A DNA stretch of 13,760 nucleotides from Dehalococcoidales bacterium (GTDB lineage Bacteria; Chloroflexota; Dehalococcoidia; Dehalococcoidales; UBA3254): NCBI GenBank assembly GCA_016926695.1, contig JAFGOB010000110.1:1-13760 (forward strand). Reading direction: 5' to 3'. The notes under the pieces are model-generated. The model was not told the origin of the DNA. It ran no database searches and was given only the letters and a program-made list of their open reading frames with translations. Within the stretch, counting starts at the first letter, position 1. Every line of letters starts with the position of its first letter. Below are positions 6,697 through 13,689 of the stretch, one piece after another. The position numbers and the translations under genes were made by a program.

Positions 6697-8391
6697 GGTC
6701 CGGGAGGAGTCTTGATTCGGAATGAAGCTGAGGATGTTGAGCCTGAGATTTTCCATGCCGCTCCAGCGGTCTATTTCCAGGTTGTAGACGATATCCAGGA
6801 AGCTGGAGACGTCTGACAGCGAATCTCCCAGTTTAAAAGCGACTCCGTCGAAATTACTGCCGTTCTGTTTCAATTTCAGCCGGAGATGCTGCTGCTCGTT
6901 GCCCATGGTGCGGCAGGCTGCCACCTGGACTGCCCGGCTGATAAAAGTAGGAACAGGGTTGCCCTTGCCGAAAGGCGCCAGTTTTTGCAGTTGCTGATAG
7001 GCCCCGGAGTCCAGCTCGGAAAGAGAAACCTCGGCATCGATATTTATGCGGGGACGCAGGTCGACGTCTTTAAGCTGGCCGGCGGCGATCTCGATCAACG
7101 CTTTTTGAAGCATGGGAATATTTTTCGAGGGCAGTGTAAAACCGGCCGCCTGGGCATGTCCTCCATAGCGTCCCAGAAGACCAGCGCACTGGTTCAGGGC
7201 GTTGATAATATTGAACTCGGGAATGCTGCGCGAACTACCGCTGGCGGTCTTGTCGTCGATGTTGATAATGATCACCGGGCGGTAATATTCCTCGGATAGT
7301 TTGCCGGCGACCGGACCGGCGATACCCAGGGGAAACTCCTTGTTGCATAACATAATAAGAGGGGCCAGCCCCTGTGAGCCGATCTGCTGGCGCGCTTCCA
7401 TCATGGCTTTAGCTGTCAGACGTTGACGTTCGATATTTTGCTGCCCCAGAAGTGCAGCCAGTTCGTGTGCTTCCTGGGGTGAAGTTGTGGTGAGAAGATT
7501 ATAGCTGGCTATGGCGTGCTCCAGTCTTCCGGAGGCATTCAACCATGGAGACAGGCACCAGGTGATGCTATCCGCGTCCAGGTTGCCGGCGCTTAAACCA
7601 GCCCGGGTGATGATCTCTCTGATACCCAGGCGCGGGTTGGTATTGAGGGTCCGTATCCCGCGTTTTACCAGGTAGCGGTTTTCGGATACCAGCGGCACCA
7701 TATCCGCTACGGTGCCGATGGCCACCAGGTCCATGTGTGCTTCAATCTGGTCTTCTTTGCCCAGGCTGCTCATCAGGGCTTCCAGTACCTTATAGGCGAC
7801 GCCCACACCGGCAAGCTCATTGAAGGGATACTCGGAGGATGCCAGTTTGGGATTCACGATAGCGAAGGCGGGCGGAACGGTGGCGGGTGGGGTGTGGTGG
7901 TCGGTTATGATGACGGTAATGCCCTGTTTATTGGCGTACCTGACTTCTTCTATATCCGTTATGCCGCAGTCAACGGTAATAATCAGGCTGACTCCCTGGT
8001 CTCTCAGTTCTTGTATCGCAGCCAGGCGCAGTCCATGGCCTTCGGTGATGCGGTGAGGTATATATGGTATCACGACCCCGCCCAGGGAGGCCAGTCCCTG
8101 TACCATAAGGGCTGTGCTGGTGACTCCATCAACATCGAAATCCCCGTAAACGGCGATTTTCTCGGCTGAAAGCAGCGCCCGGTAAATACGTGATACGGCG
8201 GTGTTCATATCCGACAGTAAAAAGGGATCACCTGAAAGGCGTTCATCGCCCACCAGGAAAAGTTCCATCTGCGATGGATCATTAAGGCCCCGGTTGTAAA
8301 GTAGTTGTGCCAGAAGACCGTAATACCCCGTAGAACCGTTTAAATATTCATCCGGGGCCGGCGGCAACAGGTTCCAGCGGCTATGGTTCAA
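6685..8391 (-). CDS. recJ: Single-stranded-DNA-specific 5'-3' exonuclease RecJ
   Basis: A 568-residue DHH-family exonuclease of near-standard length. DHH-domain metal motifs: DFDVDG (84-89), VDCG (140-143), DHH (164-166) and IGTVADMVPL (225-234, with D230). NASGRL (285-290) is the usual motif after the linker. The DHHA1 domain carries GGHAQAAG (410-417), and a C-terminal OB-like region (about 445-560) completes the RecJ core. The enzyme degrades ssDNA 5' to 3' in recombination, mismatch and base-excision repair. The start is TTG at 8391, with AAAGG (8398-8402) six bases upstream. It lies 11 bp after the fabF stop codon, which argues for co-transcription. No in-frame ATG lies close by, and the encoded start (NHSRWNLLPP) is a normal RecJ N-terminus. 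Confidence 0.96.
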   Translation of the reverse strand: MNHSRWNLLPPAPDEYLNGSTGYYGLLAQLLYNRGLNDPSQMELFLVGDERLSGDPFLLSDMNTAVSRIYRALLSAEKIAVYGDFDVDGVTSTALMVQGLASLGGVVIPYIPHRITEGHGLRLAAIQELRDQGVSLIITVDCGITDIEEVRYANKQGITVIITDHHTPPATVPPAFAIVNPKLASSEYPFNELAGVGVAYKVLEALMSSLGKEDQIEAHMDLVAIGTVADMVPLVSENRYLVKRGIRTLNTNPRLGIREIITRAGLSAGNLDADSITWCLSPWLNASGRLEHAIASYNLLTTTSPQEAHELAALLGQQNIERQRLTAKAMMEARQQIGSQGLAPLIMLCNKEFPLGIAGPVAGKLSEEYYRPVIIINIDDKTASGSSRSIPEFNIINALNQCAGLLGRYGGHAQAAGFTLPSKNIPMLQKALIEIAAGQLKDVDLRPRINIDAEVSLSELDSGAYQQLQKLAPFGKGNPVPTFISRAVQVAACRTMGNEQQHLRLKLKQNGSNFDGVAFKLGDSLSDVSSFLDIVYNLEIDRWSGMENLRLNILSFIPNQDSSRTQAR

Positions 8392-8402
8392 TTTTAACCT
8401 TT

Positions 8403-9650
8403 CTAGATAGCTTTAAAAGCCAGGACCGAGTTATGTCCTCCAAAACCGAAGGAATTTGATAATATTTTGTTAACCTTAGCTTTACGCGCTATACCCGGAA
8501 CATAGTCCAGGTCACATTCGGGGTCGGGATTTTTTAAATTAACCGTTGGCGATATTATACCATATTGCAGAGTTAAAACACAGATAGCTGCTTCAAGTGC
8601 GCCCGCCCCTCCGAGAAGATGGCCGGTCATGGACTTGGTCGCGCTCACGGGGATGCGATACGCATAGTCCCCGAAGACAGCCTTGATCGTGCGGGTTTCC
8701 ATTTTATCATTCAAAGGGGTGGAGGTACCGTGGGCATTGATGTGGTCTACCTCCTCCGGCTGCCAGCCCGCTTTGGAAAGCGTAGCCCTGATAGCCCGGG
8801 CCGCTCCCTCCCCGCTGTCCGACGGCTGGGTCATGTGAAAGGCGTCACCGCTGGCACCGTAACCCACAATCTCAGCCAGGGCTTTTGCCCCCCTGTTGAC
8901 TGCATATTCGTACTCTTCCAGTACCACTACAGCCGCTCCTTCACTGATTACGAAACCGTCACGCAGAGCGTCAAACGGGCGGGAGGCTTCATGGGGGGCT
9001 TCGTTATGCTCCGAGAGTGCTTTGCAGGCACAAAATGTCGCCACCCCGATAGCATTGATGGCAGCCTCGCTTCCGCCGGCGATCATGGCACGGGTATCCC
9101 CGCGCCGGATGGTCTCATAGGCCACGCCTATGGCATCCGCGCTGCTGGAGCAGGCGGAAGTGGAGCAAAAGTTGGGGCCCCTGGCTCCCAGCCGGATCGA
9201 GACCTGGGCGGAAGCCGAGTCCGAGATGAACATGGTGGCCAGGAAGGGATTGACCCGGTCAACCCCGTTGCGATCCAGGTTTAGTATCTGGTCCTGGAGA
9301 GTGGTCAGGCCTCCTGCCCCGCTGCCGATCAGCACCCCGATCTCATCGCGGTTGCTTTCGTCGATTACCAGCCCTGCCTGTTTGATTGCTTCCAGGCTGG
9401 AGACTACGGCGAACTGGGCGAAACGGTCCATGCGGCGGGCTTCTTTACGGTTGATATAAGTGACGGGATCGAATCCCTTAACCTCTCCCGCAAACCGGGT
9501 GGGATATTTGCTGGCATCGAAGGACGTGATATCGGCTATGCCTGACTTTCCGGCTATCAGGGCATCCCAGGTGGAAGGGGAATCCAGTCCGAGCGGAGTG
9601 ACCATACCGATTCCAGTTACCACCACGCGCTTATTCGGGCAATTATCCAA
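8403..9650 (-). CDS. fabF: 3-oxoacyl-[acyl-carrier-protein] synthase II (KAS II)
   Basis: A 415-residue thiolase-fold condensing enzyme of normal FabF length. The catalytic triad is complete: nucleophile C167 in STSACSSS, H307 in NAHGTSTPLND and H344 in TKSMTGH, with K339. The C-terminal glycine-rich NSFGFGGHN (399-407) is present. It elongates acyl-ACP with malonyl-ACP in type II fatty-acid synthesis in the cytoplasm. The start is TTG at 9650, with AAGGAG (9658-9663) seven bases upstream; an internal ATG at residue 16 would cut off the first strand. No acpP or other fab gene is beside it, so the context is fabF-recJ rather than a fab cluster. A polyketide-type KS is unlikely given the stand-alone, full FabF pattern. 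Confidence 0.96.
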   Translation of the reverse strand: MDNCPNKRVVVTGIGMVTPLGLDSPSTWDALIAGKSGIADITSFDASKYPTRFAGEVKGFDPVTYINRKEARRMDRFAQFAVVSSLEAIKQAGLVIDESNRDEIGVLIGSGAGGLTTLQDQILNLDRNGVDRVNPFLATMFISDSASAQVSIRLGARGPNFCSTSACSSSADAIGVAYETIRRGDTRAMIAGGSEAAINAIGVATFCACKALSEHNEAPHEASRPFDALRDGFVISEGAAVVVLEEYEYAVNRGAKALAEIVGYGASGDAFHMTQPSDSGEGAARAIRATLSKAGWQPEEVDHINAHGTSTPLNDKMETRTIKAVFGDYAYRIPVSATKSMTGHLLGGAGALEAAICVLTLQYGIISPTVNLKNPDPECDLDYVPGIARKAKVNKILSNSFGFGGHNSVLAFKAI

Positions 9651-9712
9651 TTTAAATCTCCTTACCGGTCACGAAGATAGTCCTCGATGACAGAGTTAAG
9701 CTCGTATTTTCT

Positions 9713-9740
9713 ATTATAACGTTTTATCTATGATATACAA
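9713..9740 (-). promoter_or_regulatory. Predicted promoter for fabF-recJ
   Basis: On the minus strand a perfect TATAAT (9713-9718) lies 16 bp after TTGTAT (9735-9740), which is a weak -35. Transcription would begin near 9706, leaving a leader of about 55 nt before the fabF TTG at 9650. The stretch around it is AT-rich. Confidence 0.5.
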
Positions 9741-9769
9741 ACCAGGTAAAAGCCAAGACTCATTTATGC

Positions 9770-9839
9770 TCCCCGCAGTCCGTGTCCGGATTCTTCGCCA
9801 GCCCCTGGCGGCGCCCCGCTGCAGTCTGCATGCGGAGGG
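9770..9839. other. GC-rich, palindrome-dense block between the DUF2284 gene and fabF
   Basis: A GC-rich island in AT-rich flanks. It contains a perfect hairpin CGCCAG / CTGGCG (9796-9801 and 9805-9810, 3-base loop). An outer imperfect pairing CCCCGCA (9771-9777) with TGCGGAG (9831-9837) would enclose it in a cruciform-like fold. It starts about 30 bp below the stop of the DUF2284 gene but lacks a T-tract, so terminator function is doubtful. A REP-like element is an alternative. Confidence 0.4.
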
Positions 9840-9867
9840 ACCTGATATTATTCCTTTATATTTTATA

Positions 9868-10488
9868 CTAATATATCAAGACCAGGGATAGGGTAACCAG
9901 GAAGGGTACATCACTCTGGCCCCCGGGATATATCTCCCAGCCCGCTCGCGCTGCCATTAAAAAGGCATCAATCCCCCAGCTTTCCATGGAATAGCGGGCT
10001 TTCAGACCCTGGCGGCAGCCCTGTCCTTTTATAACCGTACAGTCGCTGTCCGGGCAAAAAACAGGCTTACAGGGGCCTGCTCCCAGCCCCAGGGCCAGGT
10101 AGTATCCGTCATGAAAAGCGGCCGCCTCGATTTCGGCAACGATCTCCAGGCTTTTTCGCCAGCCGGAGGTATCGAAAATATGACGGGTTTCATCCCCTGT
10201 CCCGCCGGTCTTCAGTCTGGTCAGGATAAAGAGGGCATAGCGATACCGGGCAACCGTCTTGCGGATGAAGTCCAGGTCGGGAGCATAAGGCGGGCAATTC
10301 CCGCAGGTGCCGTAAATGGGGCATTTGGGACTGAGACACTTGGCACGCACTCTTTCATCAATAATCACCCTGTCCGTAGCCAGTACTTCCGCCTGCGCGG
10401 CTCCCAGTCCAAGGGCTTTTTGACGGAGACTTTCAAGGTCAGACAGGAGGTCTTTCCCGGGGATATAGGCAGTAATCTTTCTTGTCAT
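9868..10488 (-). CDS. Cysteine-rich predicted metal-binding protein (DUF2284/COG5423)
   Basis: A 206-residue soluble protein of unknown function. It has eight cysteines in two groups of four: C51, C56, C62 and C65 within CLSPKCPIYGTCGNCPPYAP, and C140, C145, C150 and C158. The C-x4-C-P-x-YG-x-C-x2-CPPY pattern is the DUF2284 hallmark. Two such sets suggest two metal or Fe-S sites; that is inference from spacing. The frame stays open to a TTG at 10551, but the added 21 residues look non-coding and overlap the predicted promoter. The ATG at 10488, with GGAAAGG upstream, is preferred. The family is frequent in strict anaerobes, often near redox or methyl-transfer genes; here it stands alone upstream of fabF. 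Confidence 0.85.
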   Translation of the reverse strand: MTRKITAYIPGKDLLSDLESLRQKALGLGAAQAEVLATDRVIIDERVRAKCLSPKCPIYGTCGNCPPYAPDLDFIRKTVARYRYALFILTRLKTGGTGDETRHIFDTSGWRKSLEIVAEIEAAAFHDGYYLALGLGAGPCKPVFCPDSDCTVIKGQGCRQGLKARYSMESWGIDAFLMAARAGWEIYPGGQSDVPFLVTLSLVLIY

Positions 10489-10522
10489 GAGGGCCTTTCC
10501 AAGCACAATAATAGGATAATTA

Positions 10523-10551
10523 TTATTAACATAATTCCGGGCAGGACGCAA
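10523..10551 (-). promoter_or_regulatory. Predicted promoter for the DUF2284 gene
   Basis: On the minus strand TTGCGT (10546-10551) and TAATAA (10523-10528) are separated by exactly 17 bp. Transcription would start near 10516, 28 bases before the ATG at 10488. The presence of this promoter supports the shorter start for the gene. Confidence 0.4.
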
Positions 10552-10783
10552 GAGCGGAAACAGAAAGGCAATGTAAAATATTTTTTAATGTTGCTGAATA
10601 CCGCTTGTCTGACTGTAAGCAGGGTTGATTGCCAATTTTATTTAACAAGATTTTTCCATCAAGACCTGAATTACAAGGTTTATAATATACTGGAACAGAA
10701 TTACTTCCTTGATATTGTATGAGTTTTCAAAATGAAAAAGTATCTTAAACGATGCAAAATTTCAAGATAAACCGGGGTTAGCA

Positions 10784-12235
10784 GTGCACGCGCTCAGATA
10801 TGCTATCCGGCCTTTGCCGGTATTGAAGTATTTCGGCCAGCTCTGCATGGTCCTTTCTCTGCTCACGCTGGTACCGTTAGCTGTATCCATAATATTCGGC
10901 AATTACCAGGTCAGCATACGTTATTCAATAGTTGTAGTTGGGATTTTTATCACGGGTTTTTTTCTGCAAAAATTGCCGACTCCCAGGCGTATCCAGACAA
11001 ATGAAGCAATGGTCATTACCGCTTTTGTATTTCTGTTTACAGCACTGGTCATGACCTGGCCTGTCATGGGCTCAGGATTAAGCTTTCTGGATGCCCTGTT
11101 TGAGACCACCTCGGCGGTAACGACGACGGGTTTGAGCTCAACAGCTTCGGTTGAAGATAAACCGGCTATTTTTCTGTTTTCCCGGGCCTGGATGCAGTGG
11201 ATCGGCGGACTGGGAGTCGTCATTCTCTATGTTGCAATCATGATACAGCCCGGCCTGGCGGCCAAACGTATCGGTGATCTGGAAAACTATGAGGATGATC
11301 TTATCGGCAGTACCAGGACGCATGCCCGCCGCGTGCTTATCGTCTACTCTATTCTAACCGTTGCCGGTATTGCCGTTCTCGGGCTGATGGGCGCCGGATG
11401 GCTCAACAGCGTGGTTTATTCTTTATCCGCTGTTTCTACCGGAGGGTTTTCACCCCATGATAACAGCCTGGCAGGATTGGGCAGCCAGTGGATGCAAGCG
11501 ATGGTGGTACTGCTGTCAATAGCCGGCGCTATTCCCCTGGTTCTGTATTTCAGGACGTACAGGAAAGGTTGGAAAACATTGATATACGACCGCCAGGTGC
11601 AGGTCCTCTTTCTGTCCGGCTTACTGACGGCATTGCTCATGGTAATATTATTATTTACCCTGGATGGGATGAAATGGAGCCAGGCGTTGTATCATGGCGT
11701 AATCAATGCTTTTTCCGCTCAATCAACGGCGGGCTTTGCCTCGCTGGATATTTCTCAAATAAACGAGGGATCAAAACTGACACTGATTATTTCCATGTTT
11801 CTGGGCGGCAGCTCCGGTTCGACCGCCGGAGGCGTTAAAATCCTGCGTTTGCTGATTCTGCTGCAACTGCTCTATGTTTTTGTCCAGCGCGCCTGTATGC
11901 CCAGGCAGGCTGTTTTGCAGGCGAGCCTTGGCCGGTATCGGTTAGGTACGGAAGAAATTCAAAACGCCCTCAGCATTATTTTCGTTTTCCTGATAGTAAT
12001 TACGACTTCATGGCTGGTATTTGTGGTCATGGGATATGATCCGTTTAACTCTCTATTTGAGGTTGTATCGGCAACAGGCACAGTCGGATTATCAGCCGGA
12101 ATAACCGCACCTGACCTTCATCCGCTTCTGAAAGGAGTTCTATGCGCGGACATGTTTCTGGGAAGGCTGGAAATCCTGGCCTGGTTAGTGGTATTCTATC
12201 CCCGTACATGGATTGGGAGAAGATTGGAGGAATAA
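10784..12235 (+). CDS. trkH: Potassium uptake channel subunit TrkH/KtrB family
   Basis: A 483-residue membrane protein with the fourfold M1-P-M2 plan of TrkH. The four selectivity-filter loops are visible: TTTGLS (113-118), STGGFS (218-223), STAGFA (314-319) and GTVGLS (432-437), each with the filter glycine. The gate loop GGSSGSTAGG (341-350) follows the third filter, and GRLEILAW (460-467) is the conserved C-terminal helix. It admits K+ (or Na+) in complex with a TrkA ring. The start is GTG at 10784 after a GGGG stretch; the Shine-Dalgarno sequence is weak. The trkA gene begins one base after its stop. In the 232-base upstream gap I see a TATAAT at 10681-10686 without a good -35 and no recognisable c-di-AMP riboswitch. 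The length matches TrkH better than the shorter KtrB. Confidence 0.95.
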   Translation: MHALRYAIRPLPVLKYFGQLCMVLSLLTLVPLAVSIIFGNYQVSIRYSIVVVGIFITGFFLQKLPTPRRIQTNEAMVITAFVFLFTALVMTWPVMGSGLSFLDALFETTSAVTTTGLSSTASVEDKPAIFLFSRAWMQWIGGLGVVILYVAIMIQPGLAAKRIGDLENYEDDLIGSTRTHARRVLIVYSILTVAGIAVLGLMGAGWLNSVVYSLSAVSTGGFSPHDNSLAGLGSQWMQAMVVLLSIAGAIPLVLYFRTYRKGWKTLIYDRQVQVLFLSGLLTALLMVILLFTLDGMKWSQALYHGVINAFSAQSTAGFASLDISQINEGSKLTLIISMFLGGSSGSTAGGVKILRLLILLQLLYVFVQRACMPRQAVLQASLGRYRLGTEEIQNALSIIFVFLIVITTSWLVFVVMGYDPFNSLFEVVSATGTVGLSAGITAPDLHPLLKGVLCADMFLGRLEILAWLVVFYPRTWIGRRLEE

Positions 12236-12236
12236 T

Positions 12237-12932
12237 ATGAGGATCGTATTTTCAGGCGCCAGTCCGTTGACAATTGTTACGGCCAAAAAGCTGATTAAAC
12301 AGGGCCACGAGGTGATTATTATAGAGGTGGACAAGGAAAAGATCGACCAGCTTTCCGATGAGCTGGACGGCAGTTTCCTTTATGGCGATTCAGCCAAACC
12401 GTCGGTGCTCAGCCAGGTTGATCCCAAAAACAGCGATATACTGTTTTGCCTGACCAACAGCGATCAAATTAATATTATCACTTCTCTGCTGGGGCGTTCG
12501 CTGGGCTTCAAGCGTGTTGTAACCAGCATCGAAGATACCGACCTTGAGAATCTATGCCGTGAACTCGGGCTTTTAGATACTATTGTGCCCGTGTGGACCT
12601 TGAGCCGTCATCTGGATAACATGGTACGCGGACTTGATAACATTGAACTCTCCACATTATTGAAAGAAGATGCCCGTTTTTTCACTTTCAGGGCAGGCGA
12701 AGAGGATGCGGTCGGGATTGATGACCTGGGTCTTCCGCGAGGCGCACGGGTGATTTTTTATTATCGTGACAATAAATTCCAGTTTGTTGATAATGATACG
12801 AAATTTCGGAAGGGTGACGAGATTGTCATTTTAACCAATAGCAGTAATATTCCCGGTTTCAATGAACGTTGGTATCCCAAAAGGCCGATAAAAGACAATA
12901 ATGCCGGCGGAAAAGACCCCCGTAAAAAATAA
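12237..12932 (+). CDS. trkA: Trk potassium uptake regulator TrkA (single RCK unit)
   Basis: A 231-residue cytosolic RCK protein: a Rossmann TrkA-N domain (1 to about 120), then a TrkA-C domain (about 138-205, ending RKGDEIVILT). It binds nucleotides and gates TrkH. One RCK unit is the KtrA-like size; E. coli TrkA has two. The ATG at 12237 follows GGAGG (12226-12230) by six bases and lies one base after the trkH stop. An in-frame ATG eight codons upstream lies within trkH and is less likely. The glycine-rich loop is unusual: SGASPLT (6-12) where the family normally has GxGxxG, so only G7 is kept. The strand-2 acidic residues (E30, D32) and GDSAKPSVL (50-58) are normal. The C-terminal tail (about 212-231) is Lys/Asn-rich. 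Confidence 0.93.
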   Translation: MRIVFSGASPLTIVTAKKLIKQGHEVIIIEVDKEKIDQLSDELDGSFLYGDSAKPSVLSQVDPKNSDILFCLTNSDQINIITSLLGRSLGFKRVVTSIEDTDLENLCRELGLLDTIVPVWTLSRHLDNMVRGLDNIELSTLLKEDARFFTFRAGEEDAVGIDDLGLPRGARVIFYYRDNKFQFVDNDTKFRKGDEIVILTNSSNIPGFNERWYPKRPIKDNNAGGKDPRKK

Positions 12933-13137
12933 AAATATTTCTGTCCGGGATATATTAATACCGGGTTTGGAACGGGTCATAGAGGCTAAAGATCACTTCT
13001 GTTTCGTATTTCATCCTAAAATAATGGTACCAATGATGGGTATATCTCTTTGCTCACGATCTATATGATTGCTCGATCACTCAATAGGCCAATTGACTTT
13101 CTTACGATGTATCTATACCAGTACTAGAGGTCTGCTT
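12933..13137. other. Intergenic stretch after trkA with no recognisable gene
   Basis: No frame of useful length, ribosome-binding site with a plausible protein, or RNA gene was recognised on either strand. After the trkA stop there is an A/T-rich run and a weak imperfect pairing of CCGG...CCGG around 12946-12965, but no T-tract, so no convincing terminator. The stretch looks like decayed DNA leading into the repeat and transposase relic to the right. Confidence 0.5.
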
Positions 13138-13206
13138 TTCCGGTTGGCACACAACCGGTGTTCCGGAGTGGCCTGAGCCAATGTTCCGGGGATGAAAGCC
13201 AATTAA
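13138..13206. repeat. Three TTCCGG units at an exact 23-bp period
   Basis: TTCCGG starts at 13138, 13161 and 13184, so the units are head-to-tail with a 23-bp period. The first two both end in TG. The first unit contains a perfect palindrome CCGGTTG / CAACCGG (13140-13146 and 13152-13158, 5-base loop). The second holds TGGC / GCCA, and the second and third both carry AGCCAAT. Phased short repeats of about 20 bp occur at the ends of IS21-family elements, as transposase-binding sites, and in iterons. No transposase of that family is visible here, so this is a candidate relic or binding-site array. Confidence 0.5.
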
Positions 13207-13295
13207 ACCTGGGATCTGATTTTTTGCTTCAATGAGTATTTCGGGTTTCCACCTCTTGATAATGTTTCAGAGGTAAAAGGTGTTTCTTTAAATTT

Positions 13296-13689
13296 TACAT
13301 CGGGGTTTTTACGATCTGATTACCATTTGGCCGGACTAAAAAGGACGTATTCTCCAATCTGATAATATTCGCTTTCATTACGGATAACATGTTCATAACA
13401 CCCTCGCTGCCAGATACGTTATCCCGGTGTATACCTGAGTTGATTGATTCTGCGTGAAGAATAGGTTTTAAAGGCACACACTATTTCGGACAGAGTAAAC
13501 GATCTGGAAGTGTGCCGGTGCCTGAACAAGTTCAGGACGAACCGGCCAGCCCGGACTTCAGAATGGTAATTATGCCATGGACATGATTGGGCATCACAAT
13601 GAATATGTTGTTATTGATATCAGGATAATGCAGCGGTATTTCTTGCCAAACTGACTCTGTTATTTTCCTGTCCCGGCCTATTGTTATTA
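13296..13689 (-). pseudogene. REP-associated tyrosine (Y1/HUH, IS200-like) transposase relic (RAYT, COG1943)
   Basis: Reading the minus strand by eye recovers most of a RAYT protein in two frames. The first, from about 13663, gives ESVWQEIPLHYPDI and then IVMPNHVHGIIT, which contains the HUH metal motif HVH. The second, from 13499, gives TLSEIVCAFKTYSSRR, then WQRGCYEHVIRNESEYY, then EYVLFSPAKW and, past a stop, SDRKNPD. Disabling lesions are a frame change between about 13537 and 13499, TGA at 13532-13534, TAA at 13419-13421 and TAA at 13320-13322. The N-terminal part is missing, unrecognisable or beyond the window edge. The second frame stays open to a stop at 13203-13205, but family likeness is lost after SDRKNPD. 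The intact family processes REP palindromes in ssDNA. This copy cannot make a functional protein. Confidence 0.85.
13521..13536. repeat. REP-type palindrome inside the transposase relic
   Basis: CCTGAAC (13521-13527) and GTTCAGG (13530-13536) form a perfect 7-bp inverted repeat around AA. It falls in the linker between the HUH segment and the C-terminal half of the relic, and on the minus strand it supplies the TGA that ends the first frame. The sequence resembles the common dispersed palindromes of the form CCTGAACTTGTTTCAGG; that likeness is from general knowledge. Confidence 0.55.

Noticed and set aside
8619..9284. Long plus-strand open frame opposite fabF
   Set aside because: It is antisense to a fully conserved fabF and its translation has no family motif; it is a codon-bias shadow.
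10111..10722. Plus-strand open frame of about 200 codons opposite the DUF2284 gene
   Set aside because: Most of it is antisense to the cysteine-rich gene, and the rest covers AT-rich promoter sequence; no motif is visible.
10552..10783. Possible c-di-AMP or other riboswitch upstream of trkH
   Set aside because: I looked for the conserved core motifs and a fold typical of K+ transporter leaders and saw none; only an AT-rich stretch with an isolated TATAAT.
13295..13477. 60-codon minus-strand frame near the right edge
   Set aside because: It is an out-of-frame reading of the transposase relic, whose real frame reads WQRGCYEHVIRNE.
78..13566. Shared 9-mer TCAGAATGG at 78-86 and 13558-13566
   Set aside because: The second copy is part of the transposase relic's coding sequence and has no matching palindrome around it, so coincidence is likely.
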